Assembly (NCBI RefSeq): GCF_018131105.1
Contig: NZ_JAFCJI010000005.1
Coordinates: 62,001-126,000, forward strand
Source: Bradyrhizobium manausense
GTDB taxonomy: Bacteria; Pseudomonadota; Alphaproteobacteria; Rhizobiales; Xanthobacteraceae
Length of the DNA stretch: 64,000 bases
Reading direction: 5' to 3'
The position numbers were made by a program, and so were the translations under genes. The notes under the pieces were generated by a model. The model was given only the letters and a program-made list of their open reading frames with translations, ran no database searches and was not told where the DNA came from. Shown here piece after piece: positions 8,903 through 16,564 of this stretch (within the stretch, counting starts at the first letter, position 1; each line of letters starts with the position of its first letter).

Positions 8903-9838
8903 TCAGTCCAGCGTGAACAATTCCGCGCCCTCGATCGCGTAGTGCGCGAACAGAAAATCCCTGATGTTGACGATGCTGCCGTTCTCCCAATCGAGGAGGA
9001 CGAAGTAGCGCGGCGGGCCTGACGGGTCCTGCGGATCGAACATGATGATCGCAGGCCGCCGGTCGACGAAGCCCGGGACGCAATGCCAGGGGCTGGTCTG
9101 CGCATAACGCCCGAAATACTCCCCGACGTCGTGACGGCCGGTCCTGCGAATCCGGTTGACCATCTCCAGCCGCACGTCGGCGGCCAGCATGTCGCGCAAG
9201 GAGTCGAAATCGCGCGCATTGAAGCGCTCGACATAGTGCATCAGGCGCGCGCGTTCGGTCGTCTCCAGCTCGGGAGGCCTGGCGTCATCGGGCTCCTCCG
9301 CGAGCTCGCGGAGGCGGACGCGGCCGCGTTGCAGCGCGCCCTTTGTAGCCGCCACGCTGCCGCCCATGATCGCGCAGACTTCGTCGACGGAATAGCCGAG
9401 CACGTCGCGCAGGATCACGGCGCCTCGCTGCGCCACCGGAAGCCTCATGAAGGTCCCGAGGCTCGCGGTGACGATCTCTCGTTCTGTCACGGGACTGGTC
9501 GGGGCAGCCATCATGTCGAGATCTTCATCGGAATGAGCAGCGTTGTAGCGGACACGCCGGCGCAAGAAATCCAGCGCGGCATTGTGGGCGATGCGAAACA
9601 GCCAGCCTTCCGGATTGTCCAGCGGCCCGGTTCGCGGCGCGGCCTCGATGGCCTTGAGCAGTGCCTCCTGAAGCACGTCCTCGCCATCGATGACCGAGCC
9701 GGTCATCCGCGCGCAGTATCGATGCAGCTGCGGCCGCATTTCCACCGCAAGACGCTCGAGAGCCTGTTGGGCGGTCTGCTGGACCGCCCCCGCGCTGTTG
9801 TTCGTCGTATCGTCTGCCAAGCAGGATCTCCCCGTCAT
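8903..9838 (-). CDS. ECF-type sigma-70 factor with C-terminal SnoaL-like domain
   Basis: A 311-residue alternative sigma factor. Region 2 spans about residues 32-105 (DGEDVLQEALLKAIE, NPEGWLFRIAHNAALDFLRR), region 4 about 130-185 (LPVAQRGAVILRDVLGYSVD, TKGALQRGRVRLREL), and a SnoaL/NTF2-like domain covers about 200-311 (YVERFNARDFDSLRDMLAAD, WHCVPGF, FLFAHYAIEGAELFTLD). C-terminal SnoaL extensions replace anti-sigma control in some ECF groups (SigJ/ECF41-like). The gene lies 48 bases downstream of an ABM-domain gene on the same strand, probably one operon. ATG at 9838 has a weak ribosome site; a TTG at 9820 preceded by GGGGAGA is an alternative start. Group assignment is tentative. Confidence 0.88.
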   Translation of the reverse strand: MTGRSCLADDTTNNSAGAVQQTAQQALERLAVEMRPQLHRYCARMTGSVIDGEDVLQEALLKAIEAAPRTGPLDNPEGWLFRIAHNAALDFLRRRVRYNAAHSDEDLDMMAAPTSPVTEREIVTASLGTFMRLPVAQRGAVILRDVLGYSVDEVCAIMGGSVAATKGALQRGRVRLRELAEEPDDARPPELETTERARLMHYVERFNARDFDSLRDMLAADVRLEMVNRIRRTGRHDVGEYFGRYAQTSPWHCVPGFVDRRPAIIMFDPQDPSGPPRYFVLLDWENGSIVNIRDFLFAHYAIEGAELFTLD

Positions 9839-9886
9839 CGATCAGCGGGATACGTCAACCGGGAGGGAGGCGCCATCAGCCAAAGG

Positions 9887-10327
9887 TCAGGCATGATTGA
9901 CCTCGACGACCTCGCACAGGATCGTCTCGGCCTTTGCGATCGCGGCAAGGCGCTGGATGTACGGTGCGAATTTCGGGTCCTTGCGGAAGTTCTCGATATC
10001 TCCAGCGCTTCGCCATTGCGAGTAGTTGATGGCGCGGCCGCCCTCCTTGCTGGCATGGACGCTGGACGAGATGAAGCCGGGCTGCTTGCTGAAGAAGGCG
10101 TCGGCGCCCTCCTTCAAGAGCTGGACCAGCTTTTGCTGGTTGTCGGGCTCGACCGTGAAGACATTGACGAGGGTGGTGACATCGCTGCCGGCGCGGATGG
10201 TGGCTTCCATGTTCGAACTCCTGGTCTGGCTGTAGGACGGGACGATTTGAGCGGCAAGCAGGGCGCCGGCACTGACGCCGGTAGCGACGACCGCACGACG
10301 CGAAGGCGTGGATTTGATCCCTGACAT
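9887..10327 (-). CDS. Antibiotic-biosynthesis-monooxygenase (ABM) domain protein, possible Tat substrate
   Basis: A 146-residue protein. The C-terminal part (about residues 47-146: VTTLVNVFTVEPDNQQKLVQ, FSKQPGFISSSVHAS, INYSQWRSAGDIENFRKDPK) is a dimeric alpha/beta-barrel ABM domain, found in quinol- or heme-acting small oxygenases. Residues 1-36 look like a twin-arginine signal (PSRRAVVATGVSAGALLAAQ). A second in-frame ATG at 10210 (residue 40) has a textbook AGGAG ribosome site and would give a cytosolic ABM protein of 107 residues; the 10327 ATG also has AAGGGG upstream. It probably forms an operon with the ECF sigma gene. Confidence 0.82.
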   Translation of the reverse strand: MSGIKSTPSRRAVVATGVSAGALLAAQIVPSYSQTRSSNMEATIRAGSDVTTLVNVFTVEPDNQQKLVQLLKEGADAFFSKQPGFISSSVHASKEGGRAINYSQWRSAGDIENFRKDPKFAPYIQRLAAIAKAETILCEVVEVNHA

Positions 10328-10409
10328 CGATGTTCCCCTTTGAACTCTGCTGGCCGCTCATTGAGGCCCTCAGCTCAGAGACGAACGCGGCGGTGAAAAG
10401 GAAACGGTA

Positions 10410-10435
10410 GGCCACGAATATTTTTCGTCCGGCCG
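10410..10435. promoter_or_regulatory. Dyad upstream of the ABM/sigma module
   Basis: An inverted repeat, ACGAA-TATTT-TTCGT (10414-10428), is framed by GGCC on the left and CCGGCC on the right. It lies about 85 bases upstream of the ABM start on the minus strand and about 165 bases upstream of radC on the plus strand. The AT-rich centre in GC-rich DNA suggests an operator or promoter element. Confidence 0.3.
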
Positions 10436-10591
10436 CCCGCCCCTGGACGGCGCCGAACGTTCGGATTCGCTCGGCGTCACCGTCCCGGTGGAGGTGGCGA
10501 TCGGGCGCAGGCCCGCTCAGCCGCCCCGCGGCATGGGCCGACCGCAATTGACGGTTGCAAATGCGATGATCCGCGGCAATGCTGGTGGGCG

Positions 10592-11305
10592 ATGCCCGCC
10601 AAGCCCGACGCCGACGACAGCAAGCCAGAGGACACGCCGCATTATCTCGGCCATCGTGAGCGGCTGCGCGAACGCTTCTACAGCGCCGGCGCGGATGCGC
10701 TCAGCGACTACGAACTGCTCGAGATGGCGCTGTTTCCGGCGCTGCCGCGGCGCGATACCAAGCCGCTGGCGAAGACGCTGATCAAGACCTTCGGCTCGTT
10801 CGCCGAGGTGATCCACGCGCCGGTCGCGCGCTTGCGCGACGTCGACGGCGTCGGCGACGCGGCGGTCAACCAGCTCAAGCTCATCGCAGCGGCCGCGCAC
10901 CGCGTCGCCAGGGGCGAGGTCAACAGCCGCAACGCGCTGTCGTCCTGGAACGAGGTGATCGCCTATTGCCGCACCAGCATGGCCTTCGCCGACAAGGAGC
11001 AGTTTCGGTTGCTCTTCCTCGACAAGCGCAACCAGCTCATCGCCGACGAGGTGCAGCAGACCGGCACCGTCGACCACACGCCGGTCTATCCGCGCGAGGT
11101 GATCAAGCGCGCGCTGGAATTGTCAGCGACAGCGTTGATCCTGGTGCACAACCATCCGAGCGGCGATCCCTCGCCCTCGCAAGCCGACATCCAGATGACG
11201 AAAGCGATCATCGACATCGCCAAGCCGCTGGGGATTGCCGTGCATGACCACATCATTGTCGGCAAAAGCGGACATGCGAGCCTGCGCGGCATGCGACTGA
11301 TCTGA
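10592..11305 (+). CDS. radC: RadC-family JAB-domain protein
   Basis: A 237-residue member of the RadC/YicR family. The N-terminal UPF0758 helix-hairpin-helix part (about residues 15-100: HRERLRERFYSAGADALSDY, VDGVGDAAVNQLKLI) precedes an MPN/JAB metalloprotease-like domain (about 110-237) with an intact JAMM motif, HNHPSGDPSPSQAD, at about residues 186-199. Despite the name, a role in DNA repair is doubtful and the natural substrate is unknown. GGTGG precedes the ATG. Its distance from map and the intervening opposite-strand sigma module are notable. Confidence 0.93.
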   Translation: MPAKPDADDSKPEDTPHYLGHRERLRERFYSAGADALSDYELLEMALFPALPRRDTKPLAKTLIKTFGSFAEVIHAPVARLRDVDGVGDAAVNQLKLIAAAAHRVARGEVNSRNALSSWNEVIAYCRTSMAFADKEQFRLLFLDKRNQLIADEVQQTGTVDHTPVYPREVIKRALELSATALILVHNHPSGDPSPSQADIQMTKAIIDIAKPLGIAVHDHIIVGKSGHASLRGMRLI

Positions 11306-11339
11306 AGGCCCGCCAGCCGCGCCAGCGCCGAATGACAAG

Positions 11340-11645
11340 TCAGTAGCAGTATCGCGGATCGACCGGCACGTAACGGCCGTCGCGGCGCTGCATGTAGCAG
11401 CCGCGCTGATAGGCGTAATAGCCGGAGCGGCGGCGCTCGCCTTCGGCAGCGATCGCCGCCCCGGTGCCGGCGCCGACGACCGCACCGATGGCCGCACCGC
11501 GGCCGCCGCCAAGCGCGCCACCCAGGATCGCTCCGCCCACGCCACCGATGATGGCGCCGCCGACCGCGTCCTGCGCCATCGCCTCATGGACCGGGACGGC
11601 CATCGCAACCGAGAAACATGCCGCAATTCCAAGGCGTCGAAGCAT
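11340..11645 (-). CDS. Small exported glycine-zipper protein
   Basis: A 101-residue protein with a signal peptide (MLRRLGIAACFSVAMAVPVH, cleavage near AMAQ), then a glycine-zipper block of GxxxG repeats (VGGAIIGGVGGAILGGALGG, about residues 27-60) of the YMGG/17-kDa type, and a tyrosine-rich C-terminus with two cysteines (RGCYMQRRDG, VDPRYCY). Glycine zippers form tightly packed transmembrane helices and occur in small envelope proteins of unknown role. Start 11645 has GGGGAGGAT upstream, better than the farther ATGs at 11678 or 11768. Confidence 0.82.
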   Translation of the reverse strand: MLRRLGIAACFSVAMAVPVHEAMAQDAVGGAIIGGVGGAILGGALGGGRGAAIGAVVGAGTGAAIAAEGERRRSGYYAYQRGCYMQRRDGRYVPVDPRYCY

Positions 11646-11869
11646 CCCGAATCCTCCCCATATGATCGGGCCTGTCATAGCCTTTGAAGCGATTCCGGGC
11701 CAGAACATTCGCCTGCATCCGACGCGTCCCAGACCCTTGCGCCAACGGGCCAGCCAGTCACGACACATGAGGGTAACGATTGGTCCGCCTCAGATCGAGG
11801 GGCCTTTGTCCAGGCGAAAGCCGATCGCCTCCGGCATCTGCCTGAATGCCTCGGGCACCCTGTCCGCGA

Positions 11870-12244
11870 TTACGGATCGACCCAGCGCTGCACGGCTTCG
11901 GCAGTGTCGGCGGGCGTCGTGTTGAAACAGATCGCAGCCTGAGGCGCCAGGTGGTGGATGAGGTTGAGCACCTTCTCGAACAACAATAGCCGCTCCTTGG
12001 GCTCGCGCAGGCCGGCACCGATGACGATGCAGTCGAAGCGCTCGTCCCGCAGCGCCGCCGTCACGGCAGCTTCGGCGGCCACATCGAGATCGATCAGGCA
12101 GCTCGTGACCTCGTAGCCGAGACCGCGCAGACGCAGGAGCTGCGCTTCGATGTAGTTGCGCACAAGCGCCGGCGTGAGCTGCGGAAACGCGCTGTAGTCC
12201 GCATTGCCGGGTTCGATACCGATCGCAAGGACACGCTTGGCCAT
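11870..12244 (-). CDS. Conserved hypothetical protein
   Basis: A 124-residue cytosolic protein. It begins MAKRVLAIGIEPGNADYS, has a predicted alternating beta/alpha pattern (GYEVTSCLIDLD, FDCIVIGAGLREPKE, AAICFNTTPADTAEAVQRW), and could adopt a small Rossmann-like or response-regulator-like fold. The IGAGLRE segment resembles a loop following a beta-strand. No named family is recognised. The start at 12244 has AGGAGT upstream; the longer frame to 12493 is not credible coding sequence. Confidence 0.65.
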   Translation of the reverse strand: MAKRVLAIGIEPGNADYSAFPQLTPALVRNYIEAQLLRLRGLGYEVTSCLIDLDVAAEAAVTAALRDERFDCIVIGAGLREPKERLLLFEKVLNLIHHLAPQAAICFNTTPADTAEAVQRWVDP

Positions 12245-12529
12245 GCAGGACTCCTGAGCCGGACCGTGTCTATGGCCAACGGGCTGGCAAGCGGCCGGTT
12301 CCCGGATCACGTGTGGTGGCCGCGCACTCGCGCGTGCCTCGATCCGATATTGCGTCCTTTGACCGCAATCTTTCGCGTTGCACGTGTAAGCCATTTCACA
12401 TGCATATGGGCGGCGACCTGCCACATTTGCCGAACCACGCCCAGCGCCCTTGCCCGCCGATGGCGGCATGCGGCTCACGCCTGATTTGCACAACGAACCG
12501 ATAATTTTATCAATTCGCGGGAGCGGGAG

Positions 12530-14011
12530 ATGGTGTCATACGAGAGTTTGAAGAGTGGATATGAGAAGAGCTGGGACAATCTCCAGATCAGACCAGCACG
12601 CCTTGGCGAGGCCAACGCAACAGCGCGCAAGGCCATCAAAGGCAAGGAGACTTACCAGCAGATCGAACGGCTGACCGGCGTGCCCTGGTATTTCGTCGCG
12701 CTCTGCCACTATCGCGAATCCAATTTCGATTTCGACACCTATCTTGGCAATGGCGAGTCTCTTCATCGCGTCACAAGTCTCGTCCCGAAAGGGCGCGGCC
12801 CGTTTACCTCGTTCGTCGACGGCGCCGTGGACGCACTGAGGATCCAGAACTTCGTCGGCACGCAGGACTGGAGCATCGCACGCACCCTGTACCGGCTCGA
12901 ATGCTTCAACGGCCTCGGCTATCACGCCAAGGGCGTCAACTCGCCCTATCTCTACGGCGGCTCGACGCTCTACGGACCGCCCGAAGCGAGCGCCGGAAAA
13001 TTCGTCGCGGACCATGTCTTCGACTCAAACCATGTCGATTCCCAGCTCGGCACGGCGGTGATCCTGCACGCGATGATGTCGCTGGACTCCTCCATCAAGA
13101 TCGGCGACAGCCCGTCGATTGCCCCTCGCTTCGAGCCCGACGAGGACGTGGCATCGTCGGTGCTGCTGATGCAGCAGACGCTCAACAAGCTCGGCGCCAA
13201 TCCGCCGCTCGACGAAGACGGCATCAGCGGACCGAGGACCAAGGCGGCGGTCTCGCAATTTCAGCAACAGCACGGACTCGGGGACACCGGGCTGCTCGAC
13301 GGGACCACGATTGCCGCCATCACGCGCGCGGGGGTGCAACCAGTCCAGTCGGCCAATGTCGACCTGTCCAGGATCCTGGGCCGCCTGGAAAACCTCGCGC
13401 AGCTTCTCCAACAGGGCGCGGCTCCGACGGGCGCAACGCCGATCGCGATCCCGCCGACAGGGACCTTGCCTGGGGGGCAGTCCAACCAGCTCTCCCAGAT
13501 CCTGACCCAACTGCAAAGCCTCACGCAGGTCTTGCAGCCGGGCGCGACACCCCCAGTGGGCACAACGCCGGCGGCCAACACGCCAGTCAACGTGCTTGGC
13601 CAGCTCCTCTCGCTGATCACCAAGGCAGCGCCCGCCACGCCGGCAACGACAACTCCCGCGCCGACGGATCAGATCAAACAGGTGGTCGACCTGCTCAGCG
13701 GCCTGCTCAGCAACAAGCCCGTGCTCGGCCAGGTCAACGGCGCGCTCGGCGAAACCATCGGCAAGATGCTCGACGGCAAGAAGACCGCGCTCGGCATCGG
13801 CGGCTCTCTCATCACCGCGCTGCTCTCCGCGGTGACGGCAAGCCCCAATGCAGGCGGCCTTGCCGGACTGTTCGGAACGATCGCATCGGCAGTGCCGGGC
13901 CTGAGCCAGTTCGCGATGCCGATATCGCTGGCGCTCACGGCGTGGGGCGTGCTCGGCAAGATGGAGAAATGGGCGCAGGGCACCGCGCCGCCGCCCAAGC
14001 CCACGACTTAG
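12530..14011 (+). CDS. Lysozyme-like protein with peptidoglycan-binding domain
   Basis: A 493-residue protein. Residues about 1-190 form a lysozyme-like domain (TGVPWYFVALCHYRESNFDF, then TYLGNGESLHRVTSLVPKGR), with the likely catalytic Glu in HYRESN. Residues about 205-265 are a PG_binding_1 module (VLLMQQTLNKLGANPPLDED, ISGPRTKAAVSQFQQQHGL). The rest is Ala/Pro/Thr-rich linker and a hydrophobic Gly/Ala-rich segment near the C-terminus (TASPNAGGLAGLFGTIASAV). There is no N-terminal signal peptide, as in phage endolysins. GGGAGCGGGAG precedes the ATG. The stop overlaps the convergent ECF42 gene by four bases. Activity is inferred. Confidence 0.8.
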   Translation: MVSYESLKSGYEKSWDNLQIRPARLGEANATARKAIKGKETYQQIERLTGVPWYFVALCHYRESNFDFDTYLGNGESLHRVTSLVPKGRGPFTSFVDGAVDALRIQNFVGTQDWSIARTLYRLECFNGLGYHAKGVNSPYLYGGSTLYGPPEASAGKFVADHVFDSNHVDSQLGTAVILHAMMSLDSSIKIGDSPSIAPRFEPDEDVASSVLLMQQTLNKLGANPPLDEDGISGPRTKAAVSQFQQQHGLGDTGLLDGTTIAAITRAGVQPVQSANVDLSRILGRLENLAQLLQQGAAPTGATPIAIPPTGTLPGGQSNQLSQILTQLQSLTQVLQPGATPPVGTTPAANTPVNVLGQLLSLITKAAPATPATTTPAPTDQIKQVVDLLSGLLSNKPVLGQVNGALGETIGKMLDGKKTALGIGGSLITALLSAVTASPNAGGLAGLFGTIASAVPGLSQFAMPISLALTAWGVLGKMEKWAQGTAPPPKPTT

Positions 14012-15288
14012 CGAGGCTCACCGCTGAGCGCGGCGGCGCGGCGTTGCATCAGCGCGCGTTCGCGCCCGTTGGTCGCAAGATGCGCGGCGGCTTCGAACGC
14101 CTGCCGCGCCTCCGCGAGCCGCCCGAGCTTTTGCAGCAAGTCACCACGAACCGCCGGCAGATGATGATAGGCGCTCAATGCCGGCGCACCGGCGACCGCC
14201 TCCAGCACGTCGAGTCCGGCTTGCGGCCCTTCGGCCATGCCGACCGCGACCGCGCGATTGAGCTCGATGACCGGCGAGCGCACCAGCTGCGCCAGTTCGG
14301 CATAAAGCTGTGCGATACGCTGCCAGTTGGTCACTCCGGCGGTCTCCGCTCTGGCATGACACGCCGCGATCGCGGCCTGAAGCGCGTAAAATCCTCCTGC
14401 ACCGCCGAGCTCGCCGGCGCGTTCGAGCGAGCGCAGGCCGCGGCGGATCTGCAGCCAATCCCAGAGCGTGCGATCCTGGTCCATCAGCAGAATCGGATCG
14501 CCATTGGCGTCGGTGCGCGCACGAGCCCGCGAGCCATTCAAATCCATGAGGGCGACGAGGCCGTGAACCTCGGGCTCGTCCGGCGCCAGGCCCGCAAGCA
14601 CGCGGCCGATGCGGAGCGCCTCGTCGCAAAGCTGCGGCCGCAGCCACTCCTCACCGCGCGCCGCGAGATAGCCCTCGTTGAAGATGAGGTAGACGACCTC
14701 CAGCACCGAGGCGAGACGCTCCGACAGAGCCTCACCGCCCGGCGTCTCATAAGCGAGGCCCGAATTCGACAGCGCGCGCTTGGCGCGGACGATGCGCTGG
14801 GAGATGGTGGCTTCAGGTACGAGATAAGCGCGGGCGATCTCCGACGTCGTCAGGCCGCAGATCATGCGCAGTGCCAGCGCCACGCGGGCCTCGCGCGACA
14901 GGATACGATGACAGGCGGTGAAGATCAGCCGCAGCAATTCATCGCCGATGTCGTCGTCGAGCGCGGCATCGAAATCCGGCACGCTCTCCTGCTCCTGCAA
15001 CATGTCCCGCGCCAGCATGTCGTGCTTGTCTGCCAGCATCTTGCCGCGGCGCAGATGATCGAGCGCCCGGCGCCTGGCCGTCGTCATGAGCCAGGCGCCG
15101 GGATTGTCGGGGACGCCGATGCTGGGCCAGGCTTCCAGCGCCGCCACCAGCGCATCCTGGGTCAGTTCTTCCGCCAGCGGCACGTCGCGCAGCATCCGCG
15201 ACAGCGTCGCGATCAGCCGCGGCTGCACGACGCGCCAGGTTGCGTGAATCGCGGCACGGATCGTCTGATCGATGTCGGCGGCCGTCAT
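14008..15288 (-). CDS. ECF42-type sigma factor
   Basis: A 426-residue sigma factor of the DUF6596/ECF42 group. Region 2 is at about residues 20-85 (LAEELTQDALVAALEAW, NPGAWLMTTARRRALDHLRR) and region 4 at about 125-185 (SREARVALALRMICGLTTSE, VPEATISQRIVRAKRAL). The C-terminal 230 residues are helical repeats (VYLIFNEGYLAARGEEWLRP, SPVIELNRAVAVGMAEGPQA, HLPAVRGDLLQKLGRLAEAR). Members work without an anti-sigma factor and the C-terminal domain is needed for activity. The DGPF gene lies 31 bases upstream on the same strand, the standard arrangement. Confidence 0.92.
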   Translation of the reverse strand: MTAADIDQTIRAAIHATWRVVQPRLIATLSRMLRDVPLAEELTQDALVAALEAWPSIGVPDNPGAWLMTTARRRALDHLRRGKMLADKHDMLARDMLQEQESVPDFDAALDDDIGDELLRLIFTACHRILSREARVALALRMICGLTTSEIARAYLVPEATISQRIVRAKRALSNSGLAYETPGGEALSERLASVLEVVYLIFNEGYLAARGEEWLRPQLCDEALRIGRVLAGLAPDEPEVHGLVALMDLNGSRARARTDANGDPILLMDQDRTLWDWLQIRRGLRSLERAGELGGAGGFYALQAAIAACHARAETAGVTNWQRIAQLYAELAQLVRSPVIELNRAVAVGMAEGPQAGLDVLEAVAGAPALSAYHHLPAVRGDLLQKLGRLAEARQAFEAAAHLATNGRERALMQRRAAALSGEPR

Positions 15289-15319
15289 CGCCGCCGACCG
15301 TGACGAGCGCTGGTGTTCA

Positions 15320-15727
15320 TCAGGCGTGGGCGGCTACGCCCGACTTCGCGTTGACGTCGCAGGCGCCGTCCACGCCTGGTGTCGCGAAGGCCCGTAGCTC
15401 GCAGGTGCCGTCCCAGCCCGGCAGATGGTCGAGGTGCAGCTGCATGAATTCCTTGGCCATAGCGAGGGCCTCCGCCTTGTCGCGCAGCTCGAAAATGGCA
15501 TAGCCGCCGACCACTTCCTTGGCCTCGATGAAGGGACCATCGACGACGCTGAGCTCGCCGTCGATGATCCGCACCCGCGCGCCGGTCGCAAGCGGCATCA
15601 GACCGCCATTGTCGATCATCCGGCCGGCCTTGATTTCCCGCTCGGAAATCTTCTGCATGGCCTCCATCAGCGCCGGAGTCGGGCCTCTCATGGGCTGGCT
15701 GGAGGTGACGAGGTACATGAAGCGCAT
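15320..15727 (-). CDS. DGPF-domain (YCII-related) protein, partner of the ECF42 sigma factor
   Basis: A 135-residue cytosolic protein with the DGPFAETKE-type motif VDGPFIEAKEVVGGYAIFE at about residues 63-81. These small ferredoxin-like-fold proteins are the usual partners and often targets of ECF42 sigma factors, which sit next to them. AGGAGT lies upstream of the start at 15727. The last 25 residues (VDGACDVNAKSGVAAHA) extend past the domain and are probably variable. Confidence 0.88.
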   Translation of the reverse strand: MRFMYLVTSSQPMRGPTPALMEAMQKISEREIKAGRMIDNGGLMPLATGARVRIIDGELSVVDGPFIEAKEVVGGYAIFELRDKAEALAMAKEFMQLHLDHLPGWDGTCELRAFATPGVDGACDVNAKSGVAAHA

Positions 15728-15868
15728 GCAAAACTCCTGATAAAGCGAGATACGGCCGGTTCGGCCGCGCGATCAGCTCGCTATAGGGATGACGATCCAG
15801 CCGCGGCCGGATCGACATGCCCCCAGGAAAAATTCGGCGCAGGGAAAATTGCAGGAGTGGAACAGCGC

Positions 15869-16564
15869 CTATTGGCGCAGCATGATCAGGGGATCGGCCG
15901 TATCGGGAACCCGCCGCCATTGCGCGTTGTCATCGGCCTCGAACTGCCAGACGTCGCCTGACTTCGACATCAGGATGATCTGGCCGCGCTCCAGCCGCCA
16001 TTGCGTCGGGTTGAACTGGGCGATCGCGGCGTCGCATTTCGGCTTGAGGAAGACCTGGAAATTGTCCTGTCCGGCATCCGTGTTGGTCAGCGTCAATCCG
16101 CAGATCGGCTGGCCGTTGCCGCGAACCATGGCCCAGTCGCCGATCATCTGGTCCATCGACTTGGCCATGGAGCGGGCGGCGGCGAGATCCTGCAGGATGT
16201 AGACGCCCTCGCCTTGCCGCAGGCCCTCGAAAATGCCGGCCTCGACCTCGGTGAAATCGATCACGGATTCACCGGTGGCATCCTGCAAACGAACGATATC
16301 TCCGAGACCCCGAATGCTCCAGGCAACGATATCCTTGGTGAAGGGCAGCGCCGTTTTGCAGGCCGGCTCGAGCTCCAGCTTGAAACCCTGCGGCACGTTA
16401 TCGCCCTTGATCGTGACGACGCAGGTCTTGCTGCGTTCCGTGGTCGAGAGCTCCCATTGCCCGACCATTTCCTTCTTCAGGGTCGTCGCATCCTGCGCAT
16501 GCGCGATGCCGATCGCGGCCAAGTGAGCCGCGACGGCGAATGCAACGCCCCGAAGACCAGACAT
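15869..16564 (-). CDS. Exported protein with two AprI/Inh-like domains
   Basis: A 231-residue periplasmic protein: signal peptide (residues 1-24, ending AIGIAHAQ) followed by two related modules. Module 1 (about 30-125) has VGQWELSTTERSKTCVVTIK and LELEPACKTALPF; module 2 (about 135-230) has IGDWAMVRGNGQPICGLTLT and VFLKPKCDAAIAQF. Each carries one Cys pair at matching positions, as in AprI/Inh small beta-barrel inhibitors of serralysin metalloproteases, which are normally single-domain (~100 residues). Its ATG shares one base with the TGA of the 2-hydroxyacid dehydrogenase, so it is the last gene of the ABC operon. Inhibitor function is not shown; no serralysin is in the window. Confidence 0.75.
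   Translation of the reverse strand: MSGLRGVAFAVAAHLAAIGIAHAQDATTLKKEMVGQWELSTTERSKTCVVTIKGDNVPQGFKLELEPACKTALPFTKDIVAWSIRGLGDIVRLQDATGESVIDFTEVEAGIFEGLRQGEGVYILQDLAAARSMAKSMDQMIGDWAMVRGNGQPICGLTLTNTDAGQDNFQVFLKPKCDAAIAQFNPTQWRLERGQIILMSKSGDVWQFEADDNAQWRRVPDTADPLIMLRQ

Noticed and set aside
9083..10324. A 413-codon plus-strand frame over the sigma/ABM module
   Set aside because: It is antisense to two genes with clear domains and has no motifs of its own.
12901..15303. An 800-codon plus-strand open frame
   Set aside because: It runs through the lysozyme-like gene out of frame and antisense to the ECF42 gene; composition is that of a high-GC shadow frame (Arg/Ala/Pro-rich, no domains).
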